From NCBI GenBank assembly GCA_947589225.1, contig CANQBC010000014.1, positions 1 to 54,960 of the forward strand: DNA of 54,960 bases. Reading direction: 5' to 3'. The translations under genes and the position numbers were made by a program. Shown here in pieces: positions 18,498 to 27,430 of this stretch. The stretch comes from an uncultured Oscillospiraceae bacterium (GTDB lineage: Bacteria; Bacillota; Clostridia; Oscillospirales; Oscillospiraceae). Position 1 is the stretch's first letter. Each line of letters starts with the position of its first letter. The notes below the pieces were generated by a model. The model saw nothing but the letters and a program-made list of their open reading frames with translations, ran no database searches and was not told the DNA's origin.

Positions 18498-18517
18498 CAT
18501 GAAATTGGTCAAAAATG

Positions 18518-18531
18518 TGAAAACGATTTCA
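18518..18531. promoter_or_regulatory. Perfect cre/LacI-family operator upstream of malE
   Basis: TGAAAACGATTTCA fits TGWAANCGNTNWCA at every position. It is centred about 62 bp upstream of the predicted start, beyond the -35 box. That position is compatible with activation, unlike the operator at the amylase promoter. The rest of 18374-18671 holds the promoter and leader, with no gene seen. Confidence 0.75.
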
Positions 18532-18671
18532 ACAAAATTTCCCGGCAAATTTTGTGCAAAACGCGCAACAGCCCATGGACGTTTTATCAATTTGCCGTCA
18601 TATTATGCCGAATCACCCCGCCGTATTATCCGATTTTCCGCCGTTTCGTCCCCGTCCGCCGGACGGGCCCG

Positions 18672-19157
18672 TCATGTGTCAAGAAGGCGTTTGGCCACGG
18701 CCTCCGCCTTCCCGTCCTCCAGGTGGACGGACTTCGCCCCCAGGAAAAGATAGTAATCCTCGTCCGTGTAGCCTATGTAGTCGTCCGCCCCGCCGGAGCC
18801 GGCGCCCGCGTCATAGATCTTCACGCCCTCCCCGCCGGGGAGAAGGAGCTCCTCATACTCCGCTATCTGGGACTCGGGCAGGATGAATATGTCGCCGTAT
18901 TCGATAAATCCCGTGTCGAACATCACGTATTCGAAGTTATGCACCTGTATCATCCTGATCCCCTCGGGCTTCTCCTCCTCAAGGGAGACGGCCAGCTCCG
19001 TGTCGCGTATCTCGGGGACGTAGCAGTAAACGGTGATCTTTTTTTCCATCGGCGCGTCGGTGACGATGGTGAATATCCAGCCCCAGAATATGGCCGACAT
19101 CAGCGCCCAGAGCACAAAGGAATGGAGTTGTGAGAATACATTTTTAAAAAATCTCAT
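18672..19157 (-). CDS. Conserved-looking membrane-anchored protein of unknown function
   Basis: I do not recognise a named family. The 161 residues have one N-terminal membrane helix (about 10-33, FVLWALMSAIFWGWIFTIV). An extracytoplasmic-looking domain follows with ITVYCYVPEIRDTELAVSLEE, EGIRMIQVHNFEYVMFD and GDIFILPESQIAEYEELLLPG; this pattern hints at a solute-binding-like alpha/beta fold. The ATG overlaps the stop of the upstream two-helix protein by 4 bp, so they are co-translated and probably work together. It is unrelated by sequence to the adjacent malE. Confidence 0.65.
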   Translation of the reverse strand: MRFFKNVFSQLHSFVLWALMSAIFWGWIFTIVTDAPMEKKITVYCYVPEIRDTELAVSLEEEKPEGIRMIQVHNFEYVMFDTGFIEYGDIFILPESQIAEYEELLLPGGEGVKIYDAGAGSGGADDYIGYTDEDYYLFLGAKSVHLEDGKAEAVAKRLLDT

Positions 19158-19645
19158 TTCATCACCTCATACGCGGCCACATAGCCGTGGGAGGTGTAAA
19201 GGGCCGTGGCGTTCGCCCTCGCAAGCTGTCCGGCGCGGCTTTCCGCCACCCAGAAGCGGCTGACGCCCTCCGGCGTCTCCACCTCCACCTCCCGGGCGGT
19301 AATGCTCTTTTTTATTCTGAGCCACCGGCGCGTCACGGTGACTCTGCCCTCCACGCGTTCCCTCTCGTCACTCCGAAGGGTGCCGGCGTGGCCCAGCTCC
19401 CGGCGGGCGTTGCCTATCACATATGTGGCACAGTAGATGATCACCCATCCCGCCAGGGTGCTTATGACGACGGCGTAAAGCTCCATTCTTTCGGCGTTTC
19501 CGGTATTCGTGATCGCGGCCACGGTAATGCAGGCGGCCAGCGCCGCCGCAGCGACGGCGCAGAGGGCGATCATCCAGCATTTTATCTTTCTTTTCAGCCC
19601 CGCCATATCCTCATCGGTATAAAGCTCCACGGTATCAACGGGCAT
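19154..19645 (-). CDS. Two-helix membrane protein of unknown function
   Basis: The 163-residue product has an acidic N-terminus and two hydrophobic helices (about 24-46 and 55-77). A cytoplasmic-type basic beta-rich domain (ERVEGRVTVTRRWLRIKKSITAREVEVETPEG) follows and ends in YTSHGYVAAYEV. AAAGGTGG lies 8 nt before the ATG at 19645; an upstream GTG at 19663 would overlap this site. It has its own extended -10 promoter (19700-19728) and a 4-bp overlap with the next gene. The C-terminal part resembles small PH-like beta domains, but that is a guess. Confidence 0.65.
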   Translation of the reverse strand: MPVDTVELYTDEDMAGLKRKIKCWMIALCAVAAAALAACITVAAITNTGNAERMELYAVVISTLAGWVIIYCATYVIGNARRELGHAGTLRSDERERVEGRVTVTRRWLRIKKSITAREVEVETPEGVSRFWVAESRAGQLARANATALYTSHGYVAAYEVMK

Positions 19646-19699
19646 CTTTTTCCCACCTTTCACAACTTCGCGGTCAATTCAGCGTCCTGTTTTGTGAAA

Positions 19700-19728
19700 A
19701 TTATAGCATACCAGGGCAGCGAATACAA
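19700..19728 (-). promoter_or_regulatory. Promoter of the unknown membrane-protein pair
   Basis: TTGTAT, a 17-nt spacer and TATAAT preceded by TGC (extended -10) lie about 55 bp upstream of the ATG at 19645. Confidence 0.7.
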
Positions 19729-19835
19729 GGCAAAATTCTCGCGTCCTTCCCGTTTGACGCGCGGGGGATCCCTCTTTAAGGCGGCGTCCGGCCGCGGATA
19801 AGCGGGTTTTCCGACAGTCTCAAGCGGATCCCCGC

Positions 19836-21218
19836 TCAGACGATAATGGTCTGCATCCACGCGCGCTTTTTTATAAACACGAAGCCCACGACGCACTTGA
19901 CCGCCTCGGTGGCCTGGACGACGGCGAACATGGGTACCACGGGGATGGCGGTAAAGCGGCTGAGGACGTAGGCCAGCGGCACGTTGACGCCCCACACGAA
20001 CACCGAGTCAAAGAGGAAGGTGATGACCGTCTTTCCCCCTGAACGCAGGGCGAAGTAGCAGCAGTTGGTGAAGGCGTAGAGCGGCATGATCGCCGCCTGA
20101 ACCAGAATAAACCGGGTGGCGAGGGCGCGGATCTCGTCCGTGGTGGCGTAGAAAAGCGGGAAGAAGGGTGAAACGGCGGCCAGGATCAGCGCCGTCGCCA
20201 CGTTCATCCCCACGGAGAAAACCGTCAGCTTGCGAAAATCGTCCATCACCCGGTCGTGATCCATGCCCTGTCCCAGCTTCTGGCCCATGAGGATGCCCAC
20301 GGCGTTGCCGGTGGCCATATAAGCCACGCTCAGGGCGTTCCAGATGGTGGACTCGATGTTGATGGCGGACACCACATCCAGGGAACGCACGGAATAGCAC
20401 TGGTTGAGTACGGCCATTCCCGCCGCCCACATAGTCTCGTTCAGGAGCAGCGGCATGCCCTTGCGGATCACCTCTTTTACCAGCGCGGCGGGAACCCGGA
20501 GGGTGGAGTAAAGCCCCTTCGCAAAGGGCATCCTGCCGGGGTTCAAATGCGTCCATCCCGCCGCCAGGAAAAGCTCCACGTATCTGGAAATGACCGTTGC
20601 CAGCGCGGCGCCGCGGACGCCCATCGCCGGCGCGCCGAAATGCCCGAAGATCAGCACGTAGTTCAGCGCCAGGTTCACCAGAACGGCAATGACGCCGGAG
20701 GCCATGGGCACTACCGTCTCCCCGTTTTCGCGCAGGGTGGAGCAGTAGACGTTGGACATGGCAAACGGCACGATCCCCCAGAGCATCACGGCCAGATACT
20801 CCTTACCATAGCTCAAAAAGCGTCCGGCTTCCCGGGGACTGCCCTCCCCCCGGAGCCACAGGCTGATGAGCCCGTCTCCGAAGCCCAGGAGCACGCCGGC
20901 GCCAATAAGCGCGATGGCAAGGTTCGTTATGAGCTTGAACCTGAACGTGGCCCGCACGCCCTCGTGGTCGCCGCTCCCGGCGTACTGGGCCGTGAAGATC
21001 CCCGCGCCGGAGACGGCGCCGAAGATGCACAGGTTGACCACGAACAGCACCTGGTTTACGATGGCCACGCCGCTCATCTGCGCCGTGCCGACCCTCCCCA
21101 CCATCAGGTTGTCCAGGAGGGAGACAAAGTTGGTTATGAAATTTTGTATCATGATGGGCACCGCCACCGCCATGGCCTCGCGGTAAAATTTGCGGTCGCC
21201 TAAAGGTCCGGATCTCAT
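19836..21218 (-). CDS. MATE family multidrug/metabolite exporter
   Basis: This 460-residue inner-membrane antiporter has about 12 helices. Family features are the N-terminal MAVAVPIMIQNFITNFVSLLDNLMVGRVG and the repeated half at PLLLNETMWAAGMAVLNQCYS. It would export drugs or other organic cations using Na+ or H+ gradients; the substrate is unknown. The ATG at 21218 is chosen because GGAGAG lies 6 nt upstream; a TTG at 21248 lies near the preceding terminator. It follows the orphan binding lipoprotein on the same strand but is separated from it by a terminator. Confidence 0.88.
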   Translation of the reverse strand: MRSGPLGDRKFYREAMAVAVPIMIQNFITNFVSLLDNLMVGRVGTAQMSGVAIVNQVLFVVNLCIFGAVSGAGIFTAQYAGSGDHEGVRATFRFKLITNLAIALIGAGVLLGFGDGLISLWLRGEGSPREAGRFLSYGKEYLAVMLWGIVPFAMSNVYCSTLRENGETVVPMASGVIAVLVNLALNYVLIFGHFGAPAMGVRGAALATVISRYVELFLAAGWTHLNPGRMPFAKGLYSTLRVPAALVKEVIRKGMPLLLNETMWAAGMAVLNQCYSVRSLDVVSAINIESTIWNALSVAYMATGNAVGILMGQKLGQGMDHDRVMDDFRKLTVFSVGMNVATALILAAVSPFFPLFYATTDEIRALATRFILVQAAIMPLYAFTNCCYFALRSGGKTVITFLFDSVFVWGVNVPLAYVLSRFTAIPVVPMFAVVQATEAVKCVVGFVFIKKRAWMQTIIV

Positions 21219-21251
21219 TTTTAACTCTCCACACTGTTTCAATGTCAAAAC

Positions 21252-21276
21252 TTCGGGCCGCCAACGGCGGCCCGAA
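21252..21276 (-). terminator. Terminator after the binding lipoprotein
   Basis: An 11-bp perfect stem with a 3-nt loop is followed on the minus strand by GTTTTG, 30 bp past the lipoprotein stop. Confidence 0.75.
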
Positions 21277-21305
21277 ACACATACCGGCCTCTCCCTTATT
21301 CTTTT

Positions 21306-22262
21306 TTATTTGTAAAACCCGTCGTCCGGGATGCTCCCTCCGATGACGGAGCTGTCCACACCGTAAAGAAGCTCGAGATAGTCCTCCAGCGTATTTCTCA
21401 GCTCACCGGCGCCGGTAACGAAGATATATTTTGTGGCATCCGTATCTGAAGCGGCCGAAACGGCGTTTTTAACGGCCTCCAGCAGCGCGTCAAATACGTC
21501 CGTCTCCATATCCGAGCGCACGACCAGGCACAGCCCCGGAAGGAGCTCCCGCCCCGTGGCGTACTCCCACTCGGCCAGCAGATTCAGCGCGGCGCGCTGC
21601 CCCTCGCCCACACCGTCCTCCGGCAGAAGGGCCACGTCACGAGAGGCCGCGTCGGAGGCGGCCTCTATTTTAATGGTGTCGCCCACCTCAAAGCCGTACT
21701 CGCCGGCTATGTATCCCAGTACAGCCATAGCGTCTCCGGCGCCCTCGGGCGCGTAGACGGTCTTTCCGCCAAGCCCCAGGATCCCGTCTATCATCTCGCC
21801 CTTCTCGGCGACCACCCAGCCGCCGGAGGTAAGGAGCGCCGCCACATTCACGGCGCCGCCGCTTTCGCGGTAGAGCCTGGCGGCGTCGGCCACGGCGATC
21901 ACCGCCGCGTCATAGTCCCCGGCCTTCACGCCCTCGGCCGCGGCGGCGTCGGTGACGACCTCACGTCCCTGGGCGGCAACGGAGGCAAACGCGCCGGCGG
22001 CGGAGCCGGAGGTAAGGGCAACGGTCACGCTCCCCTCGTCAGGGGGATCCTGCCGGTCGTCCCCGTTGTCGGATGTGTCGTTGTCGTCGGTCTTGCCGTC
22101 GTCCGTCGTATTGTCCTCAGACGGATCCTGCCCGTCGCCGGCGGACTGTCCGCCCTCGGGGGGCTCCTGACCCCCGCCGTTCTCCGTATCCCCGGTTTTT
22201 TTGCACCCGGCCAGCGCCAGGAGAAGCGCAAGAGCCAGAACGATCGCAATAAGCTTTTTCAT
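21306..22262 (-). CDS. Orphan NMT1/SsuA-like substrate-binding lipoprotein
   Basis: The 318-residue protein has a lipoprotein signal (lipobox LAGC) and a very acidic Gly/Asp/Asn linker to about residue 75. An alpha/beta binding domain follows, with the NMT1-type ending SVIGGSIPDDGFY. Proteins of this type bind sulfonates, nitrate or pyrimidine precursors for ABC import. No permease or ATPase lies beside it, so it either uses a distant transporter or has another role. The ATG at 22262 is supported by GGGAGGG 10 nt upstream and by a TTGACA promoter. Substrate is unknown. Confidence 0.7.
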   Translation of the reverse strand: MKKLIAIVLALALLLALAGCKKTGDTENGGGQEPPEGGQSAGDGQDPSEDNTTDDGKTDDNDTSDNGDDRQDPPDEGSVTVALTSGSAAGAFASVAAQGREVVTDAAAAEGVKAGDYDAAVIAVADAARLYRESGGAVNVAALLTSGGWVVAEKGEMIDGILGLGGKTVYAPEGAGDAMAVLGYIAGEYGFEVGDTIKIEAASDAASRDVALLPEDGVGEGQRAALNLLAEWEYATGRELLPGLCLVVRSDMETDVFDALLEAVKNAVSAASDTDATKYIFVTGAGELRNTLEDYLELLYGVDSSVIGGSIPDDGFYK

Positions 22263-22302
22263 ATTTTCTGTCCCTCCCGATAAAAGGTTTTTCCACGTTC
22301 TA

Positions 22303-22331
22303 AGTTTATGGCAGCCCGCCCGATTTGTCAA
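22303..22331 (-). promoter_or_regulatory. Promoter of the binding lipoprotein
   Basis: A perfect TTGACA, a 17-nt spacer and TAAACT lie about 40 bp upstream of the ATG. Confidence 0.65.
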
Positions 22332-22388
22332 GAGGGCGCGATCCGATTCCGCCCTGCGGGATAAATGGCCCCAAATTTAAAAAAGCAC

Positions 22389-22417
22389 TTGCAATTTCAA
22401 GATTTATGTGCTATAAT
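22389..22417 (+). promoter_or_regulatory. Promoter of the rimP-nusA-infB operon
   Basis: TTGCAA, a 17-nt spacer and a perfect TATAAT lie 100 bp upstream of rimP. Confidence 0.8.
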
Positions 22418-22443
22418 TACCATGTTGGTATGTGGATTTGCTT

Positions 22444-22469
22444 GAGTGGGTATGTTCCCACTCTTTTTT
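22444..22469 (+). terminator. Attenuator-like terminator in the rimP leader
   Basis: A 7-bp stem (GAGTGGG with CCCACTC), a 6-nt loop and six T lie between the promoter and rimP. This is a complete intrinsic terminator inside the leader. Because nusA is in the operon, feedback by NusA-dependent termination is plausible. Confidence 0.65.
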
Positions 22470-22516
22470 GCGCAAATTTTACATGGGTCAAAATCGTTTC
22501 ATTTGGGAGTGATCGG

Positions 22517-22972
22517 ATGAGCAAGGTCACGGATATGGTCGCCGAAATGGCCCGCCCCATCGTGGAGGCGCAAGGGTGCGAGCTGTGGGACGTGGAGTAC
22601 GTCCGGGAGGCCGGCGAGTGGTTTCTGCGGGTGTACATCGACAAGGAGGGCGGCGTCAATATTGACGACTGTGAGGCCGTCTCCCGCGCCCTGGATCCGC
22701 TGCTGGACGAGGCGGATCCCATTGAAACGAGCTACAATTTTGAGGTCTCCTCCGCCGGACTTGAGCGCGCCTTGAAACGCCCCTCCGACTTTGAGCGCTT
22801 CATGGGCGCCTACGCGGCTGTGAAGCTTTACAAGGCCGTGGACGGCCGGAAGGAGTACCTGGGATATCTCCGAGGCTACGACGGCGGGACTGTGACCATC
22901 GAGACGAAGGACGGCGAAACCAGGATCTTCGAGCCCGCTCAGGTCGCCTCGGTCCACCTGAGACTTGAATAA
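22517..22972 (+). CDS. rimP: Ribosome maturation factor RimP
   Basis: The 151-residue protein assists assembly of the small ribosomal subunit. It shows the RimP N-domain (GCELWDVEYVREAGEWFLRVYID, then DDCEAVSRALDPLLDE, then YNFEVSSAGLERALKRPSDF) and a C-terminal SH3-like part. The ATG at 22517 has GGGAGTGA upstream. It is the first gene of the conserved order rimP-nusA-ylxR-ylxQ-infB and lies behind the leader attenuator. Confidence 0.93.
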   Translation: MSKVTDMVAEMARPIVEAQGCELWDVEYVREAGEWFLRVYIDKEGGVNIDDCEAVSRALDPLLDEADPIETSYNFEVSSAGLERALKRPSDFERFMGAYAAVKLYKAVDGRKEYLGYLRGYDGGTVTIETKDGETRIFEPAQVASVHLRLE

Positions 22973-23023
22973 GCGCCCTTTCGGCCCTTCGGGGAGACAA
23001 AGCGGTAGAAAGGATTTAATAAT

Positions 23024-24103
23024 ATGATGAATAACAACACGAACGCAATAAACGCAGATTTTTTTGACGCCCTTGCGGATATCGAAAAGGAGAAGGGCAT
23101 CCCCAAGGAGGACATGCTGGAGAAGATCCGTCAGGCCCTCCTGGCCGCCCTCCGCAAGGACAACCCGGACGCCGAGGAGCGCATGGTGGTGGACGTGGAC
23201 GAGGAGAAGAAGCGCATCGCCATGTACATCCGCAAGGACGTGGTGGAGGAGGTGGAGAACCCCGCCATTCAGCTCCTGCCCGAGGAGGCCCGCCGCTGGT
23301 CAAAGCACGCCGAGGCCGGCGACACGGTGAACGTGCCGGTGGACACCAAAAAATTCGGGCGCATCGCCGCCCAGGCCGCCAAGCAGGTGATCATCCAGGG
23401 CATCCGGGAAGCCGAGCGCAACCAGGTCTATCAGGAGTTTTCCACCAAGGGCCACGAGATCCTCACCGGCACCGTCAGCCGCATCGACCCGGTCCGCGGC
23501 TCCGTCACCCTGCATCTTGCCGCCGGCAGCGAGTACACCGAGGCCGTCATGCCCGCCGACGAACGGGTGCCCGGCGAAACGCTCAGCGAGGGCGATATGA
23601 TAAAGGTTTACGTCATTGACGTGCGCAAGATCGGCGTGGGCCCCCAGGTGCGCGTATCCCGCACCCATCCCGGCCTGGTCAAGCGCCTTTTCGAGCTTGA
23701 GGTGCCCGAGATCATGGACGGCACCGTGGAGATCAAGTCCATCGCCCGCGAACCGGGCAGCCGCACCAAGATCGCCGTCTGGTCCTCAGACCCGGAGGTG
23801 GAGCCCATCGGCTCCTGCGTCGGCCCCCGGGGCGGCCGCGTGGGCGCCGTGGTGAAGGAGCTTCACGACGAGAAGATCGACATCGTAAAATATTCCGAGG
23901 ATCCCCGGGAGTATGTGGCGGCGGCCCTTTCCCCGTCCGAGGTCATCCGGGTCGACTTTCTTGACGACTCAAAGGTCTGCCGCGTCATCGTGCCGGACAG
24001 CCAGTTGAGCCTCGCCATCGGCAAGGAGGGCCAGAACGTCCGCCTCGCCGCACGGCTCACCGGCTTTAAAATAGACATAAAGCCCGAAAGTTTTGAAGGT
24101 TAA
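23024..24103 (+). CDS. nusA: Transcription termination/antitermination factor NusA
   Basis: The 359-residue protein binds RNA polymerase and nascent RNA to control pausing, termination and antitermination. It has an N-terminal polymerase-binding domain (about 1-125), an S1 domain (about 135-200, ILTGTVSRID), and two KH domains (about 205-345, with GSCVGPRGGRV and LAIGKEGQNVRLAARLTG). The C-terminal acidic repeats of proteobacterial NusA are absent, as is usual in Firmicutes. AAAGGA precedes the ATG. Confidence 0.96.
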   Translation: MMNNNTNAINADFFDALADIEKEKGIPKEDMLEKIRQALLAALRKDNPDAEERMVVDVDEEKKRIAMYIRKDVVEEVENPAIQLLPEEARRWSKHAEAGDTVNVPVDTKKFGRIAAQAAKQVIIQGIREAERNQVYQEFSTKGHEILTGTVSRIDPVRGSVTLHLAAGSEYTEAVMPADERVPGETLSEGDMIKVYVIDVRKIGVGPQVRVSRTHPGLVKRLFELEVPEIMDGTVEIKSIAREPGSRTKIAVWSSDPEVEPIGSCVGPRGGRVGAVVKELHDEKIDIVKYSEDPREYVAAALSPSEVIRVDFLDDSKVCRVIVPDSQLSLAIGKEGQNVRLAARLTGFKIDIKPESFEG

Positions 24104-24236
24104 ATGACTGTCGCGGAGGCCGCGACGGATCCTCCCCTCCCGATAAGGAACCGCCTTGCCGGGGCGGCGGAGAAATCGGGGTTCCCGTTGGCCTGTTTAC
24201 CGCGCCCCATTTCGACGCAGAAAGGATTTGACTGTT

Positions 24237-24506
24237 TTGACCCAAAAGAAGATCCCCGTGCGCCAGTGCGTGGGGTGCCGGGAACAGAAGCCCAAGCGCG
24301 AGCTTATCCGGGTGGTTCGCTCGCCGGAGGGCCAGGTATCCATTGACTCCAGGGGCAAAAAGCCCGGCCGCGGCGCGTACATCTGCCCGGAGCCCGAATG
24401 TCTCAAAAAGGCTGTAAAATCCCGCGCGCTGGGCAGGGCCCTGGGCGTGGAGATACCGGAGGACGTCTTTGAGACGCTCAAGAGCCAGATGGAGGCGGGG
24501 GAATGA
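24237..24506 (+). CDS. ylxR: YlxR family RNA-binding protein
   Basis: The 89-residue protein carries the family motifs RQCVGCR near the start and GRGAYICPEPECL around residue 47, then a basic helix. It is a nucleoid/RNA-binding protein implicated in gene regulation in Firmicutes. The start is taken as TTG at 24237, 10 nt after AAAGGA, because no in-frame ATG exists here. It overlaps the next gene by 4 bp. Confidence 0.85.
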   Translation: MTQKKIPVRQCVGCREQKPKRELIRVVRSPEGQVSIDSRGKKPGRGAYICPEPECLKKAVKSRALGRALGVEIPEDVFETLKSQMEAGE

Positions 24507-24922
24507 GCGCGCTGTCGTTCCTCGGCCTCGCCATGAAAGCCGGAAAGGTGGAGCTGGGCGAGGAGTACATCGCCATGGCCGCCCGCGCCGGCAAGGCGAA
24601 GGTCATCCTGACGGCCTCCGACGCCGGACGGAACGCCGCCGTACGGGCCGAAAACGCCTCCCGCGCCGGCCGCTGCCCCGTCGCCGCCCTCCCCTGTACA
24701 AAGGCGGAGCTGGGCGCGGCCCTGGGGAAAGGCGAAGTGAGCGCGGCGGCGATAACCGACATCTCCTTTGCCAGCGCCTTTATGGAAAAGCTCTCCGCCG
24801 AACGCGAGGGCTTTGGATCCGTAAAAGCCGAGCTTGCGGAAGAGAACAGAAAAGCTCAGGAGCGGGCAAAAGAGGCCCGGCGTCATCTCCGGAATTTAAA
24901 GCGCGGCAAAAAGAAAAAATAA
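24503..24922 (+). CDS. ylxQ: L7Ae/L30e family ribosomal-type protein (YlxQ)
   Basis: The 139 residues comprise an L7Ae-like alpha/beta core (LSFLGLAMKAGKVELGEE, KAKVILTASDAGRNA, PVAALPCTKAELGAALGK) and a long basic, charged C-terminal helix ending in KRGKKKK that extends beyond usual YlxQ length. L7Ae proteins bind kink-turn RNA. The ATG overlaps ylxR by 4 bp, and infB follows. Confidence 0.85.
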   Translation: MSALSFLGLAMKAGKVELGEEYIAMAARAGKAKVILTASDAGRNAAVRAENASRAGRCPVAALPCTKAELGAALGKGEVSAAAITDISFASAFMEKLSAEREGFGSVKAELAEENRKAQERAKEARRHLRNLKRGKKKK

Positions 24923-25011
24923 CGCTTTTCCATTCGGCAAACCCTCCTTGTTTTTAAAGGCGGGACGCCTTTAAAAGCAGCATAAGCATTATGAAAGGGA
25001 GATTTTCACGT

Positions 25012-27393
25012 ATGGCAGTTATGGTAAAATACAGGGTACATGAGGTGGCGAAGGATTTCAAGGTCGCCACGAAGGTCGTTACGGAGATACTGACGAAGTA
25101 TGCCACTACGCCCAAAAATCATATGCAGGTGCTGGAGGATCAGGAGCTTGACTATATCTTTGAGTATCTGACTCAGCATCACCAGATGGCCTCCATCGCG
25201 GACGTCTTTGCCGACGCGCCGAAGCCTGCGGCCAAATCAGGAACGCCGAAGGCGGCGCAGGAGGAGTCCGCCAAGTCCGCCGGACAGTCACAGCCCCGGC
25301 AGGACGCGGCAAAACCCGCCGTGAAGCCGGAGAACTCCGCTCAGCAATCCGCTTCGCAGTCCGCGGGATCCGCGCAGCAGGCGCAAAAGCCCGCGAAAGC
25401 CTTTAAGCCCCGCCCGGAGAAGCAAAAGCGCGTCATCGACACCTCCGGCGTCACCATCAACATTGAAAAATACGACGAACGCTTTGACCAAATGGCCGGC
25501 GAGCGCGCTCAGAACATGAAGCGCGGCAAGGAGCAGATACGGAAAAAGGGCGGCCAGCAGCGGGTAAACCCCGCCCAGGACAAGTCCGCCAAACGCCGCC
25601 AGGAGGAGCGCGACCGTCTCCGCCGCCTCCAGTTTGAGGTGGCGAAAAAGGCCCCGGTGAAGGTGCAGATCCCCGACGAGATCGCCGTGGGAGAGCTGGC
25701 CTCCCGCATGAAGAAAACCGGCGCCGAGGTGGTCAAGTCCCTCATTAAAATGGGCGTCATGGCCTCCGTCAGCGACACGATCGATTACGACACCGCCGCG
25801 CTTGTCGCCATGGAGCTGGGCTGCAAGGTGGAGCGCGAGGTGGTGGTCACCATTGAGGAGCGGCTGATCAGCGACCATGAGGACACCCCCGAGGAGCTTC
25901 AGCCCCGCGCGCCCGTGGTGGTGGTCATGGGCCACGTGGACCACGGCAAGACCTCCCTTCTTGACAAGATCCGCTCCACCAACGTGGCCTCCGGCGAGGC
26001 CGGTGGCATCACCCAGCACATCGGCGCGTACCGCGTCCAGGTGAACGGGAATCCCGTCACCTTCCTGGACACGCCGGGGCATGAAGCCTTCACCTCCATG
26101 CGCGCCCGCGGCGCCATGGCCACGGACATCGCCATTTTGGTGGTGGCCGCCGACGACGGCATCATGCCCCAGACCGTCGAGTCCATCAATCACGCCAAGG
26201 CCGCCAAGATCCCCATTGTGGTGGCGATCAATAAAATGGACGTCCACGGGGCTAATCCCGAACGCATCAAGCAGCAGCTCACCGAGTACGACATCGTGCC
26301 CGAGGAATGGGGCGGCGACACCATCGTGTGCCCCATCTCCGCCAAAACGGGCGAGGGCGTCCAGGAGCTTCTGGAGAACCTTGTGGTGCTGGCCGAGGTT
26401 CAGGAGCTCCGCGCCAACCCCAACCGTGAGGCCAGGGGCGTGGTCATCGAGGCGCGCCTTGACAAGGGCCGCGGCCCCATTATGACCGTCCTTGTCCAGA
26501 ACGGCACCCTCCATCAGGGCGACATCATCATCGCCGGCACCGCCGTGGGGCGTGTCCGCACCATGATGAACGACAAGGGCGAGCGGGTCACCGAGGCCGG
26601 CCCCTCCGTCCCCGTGGAGATCGCGGGTATGAGCGAGGTTCCCGCCGCCGGAGACAGCTTCAACGCCGTGGCCGACGAACGCATGGCTCGGGAGCTGGCC
26701 GAGGAGCGCAAGGCCGGACGCAACGCGCCGGACGCCGGGGCAAAGAAGGTATCTCTGGAAGATCTTTTCGCCCAGATCAAGGAGGGCGAGCTGAAGGAAC
26801 TGCCCATAATAGTAAAGGCCGACGTCCAGGGCTCCGCCGAGGCCATCAAGGCCAGCCTTGAGAAACTCTCCAACGAGGAAGTCAGGGTGCGCGTCATTCA
26901 CTCCGCCGTTGGCGCGATAAGCGAATCGGACGTGATGCTTGCCGCAACCTCTGGCGCCATCGTGGTGGGCTTCAACGTCCGGCCGGACAACGCCGCCAAG
27001 GACTACGCGGCACGCAGCCATGTGGATATCAGACTGTACAGCATCATCTACGACTGCATAAACGAGATCGAGGCCGCCATGAAGGGTATGCTGGCTCCGA
27101 AATTCCGGGAGGTCCAGCTGGGCCACGCCGAGGTGCGCGAGACCTACAAGGTCTCCAAGGTGGGCACCGTCTGCGGCTGCTATGTCCAGGACGGCAAGAT
27201 CCAGCGCGGCTGCAAGGTCCGCGTCCTCCGGGACAACGTTATCATCTTCGACGGGGAGCTGGCGTCTCTGCGCCGCTTCAAGGACGACGTGCGGGAGGTC
27301 GCCTCCGGCTACGAGTGCGGCATGCAGGTCGACAAGTTTAACGACGTCAAGGTGGGCGACATCATCGAGTGCTTCGTGATGGAGCAGATATAA
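25012..27393 (+). CDS. infB: Translation initiation factor IF-2
   Basis: This 793-residue GTPase places fMet-tRNA on the 30S subunit. An N-terminal IF2_N domain ([14 protein letters not shown]) is followed by a long Ala/Pro/Lys-rich linker (about 70-190), a second IF2_N (near 215-265), and the G domain with [13 protein letters not shown] and NKMD. Domains II-IV end at CFVMEQI. The start is the ATG at 25012, since AAGGGAG lies 10 nt upstream; the ATG at 24991 would include that site. A hairpin follows 10 bp after the stop, separating infB from rbfA. Confidence 0.96.
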   Translation: MAVMVKYRVHEVAKDFKVATKVVTEILTKYATTPKNHMQVLEDQELDYIFEYLTQHHQMASIADVFADAPKPAAKSGTPKAAQEESAKSAGQSQPRQDAAKPAVKPENSAQQSASQSAGSAQQAQKPAKAFKPRPEKQKRVIDTSGVTINIEKYDERFDQMAGERAQNMKRGKEQIRKKGGQQRVNPAQDKSAKRRQEERDRLRRLQFEVAKKAPVKVQIPDEIAVGELASRMKKTGAEVVKSLIKMGVMASVSDTIDYDTAALVAMELGCKVEREVVVTIEERLISDHEDTPEELQPRAPVVVVMGHVDHGKTSLLDKIRSTNVASGEAGGITQHIGAYRVQVNGNPVTFLDTPGHEAFTSMRARGAMATDIAILVVAADDGIMPQTVESINHAKAAKIPIVVAINKMDVHGANPERIKQQLTEYDIVPEEWGGDTIVCPISAKTGEGVQELLENLVVLAEVQELRANPNREARGVVIEARLDKGRGPIMTVLVQNGTLHQGDIIIAGTAVGRVRTMMNDKGERVTEAGPSVPVEIAGMSEVPAAGDSFNAVADERMARELAEERKAGRNAPDAGAKKVSLEDLFAQIKEGELKELPIIVKADVQGSAEAIKASLEKLSNEEVRVRVIHSAVGAISESDVMLAATSGAIVVGFNVRPDNAAKDYAARSHVDIRLYSIIYDCINEIEAAMKGMLAPKFREVQLGHAEVRETYKVSKVGTVCGCYVQDGKIQRGCKVRVLRDNVIIFDGELASLRRFKDDVREVASGYECGMQVDKFNDVKVGDIIECFVMEQI

Positions 27394-27403
27394 CTTTACT
27401 GGC

Positions 27404-27430
27404 TTTGAAGCCCGCAAAGCGGGCTTCAAA
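27404..27430 (+). terminator. Hairpin at the end of infB
   Basis: A perfect 12-bp stem with an AAA loop has no T run after it. Instead the dispersed element begins here, as if the element had displaced the T tract. Confidence 0.6.
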
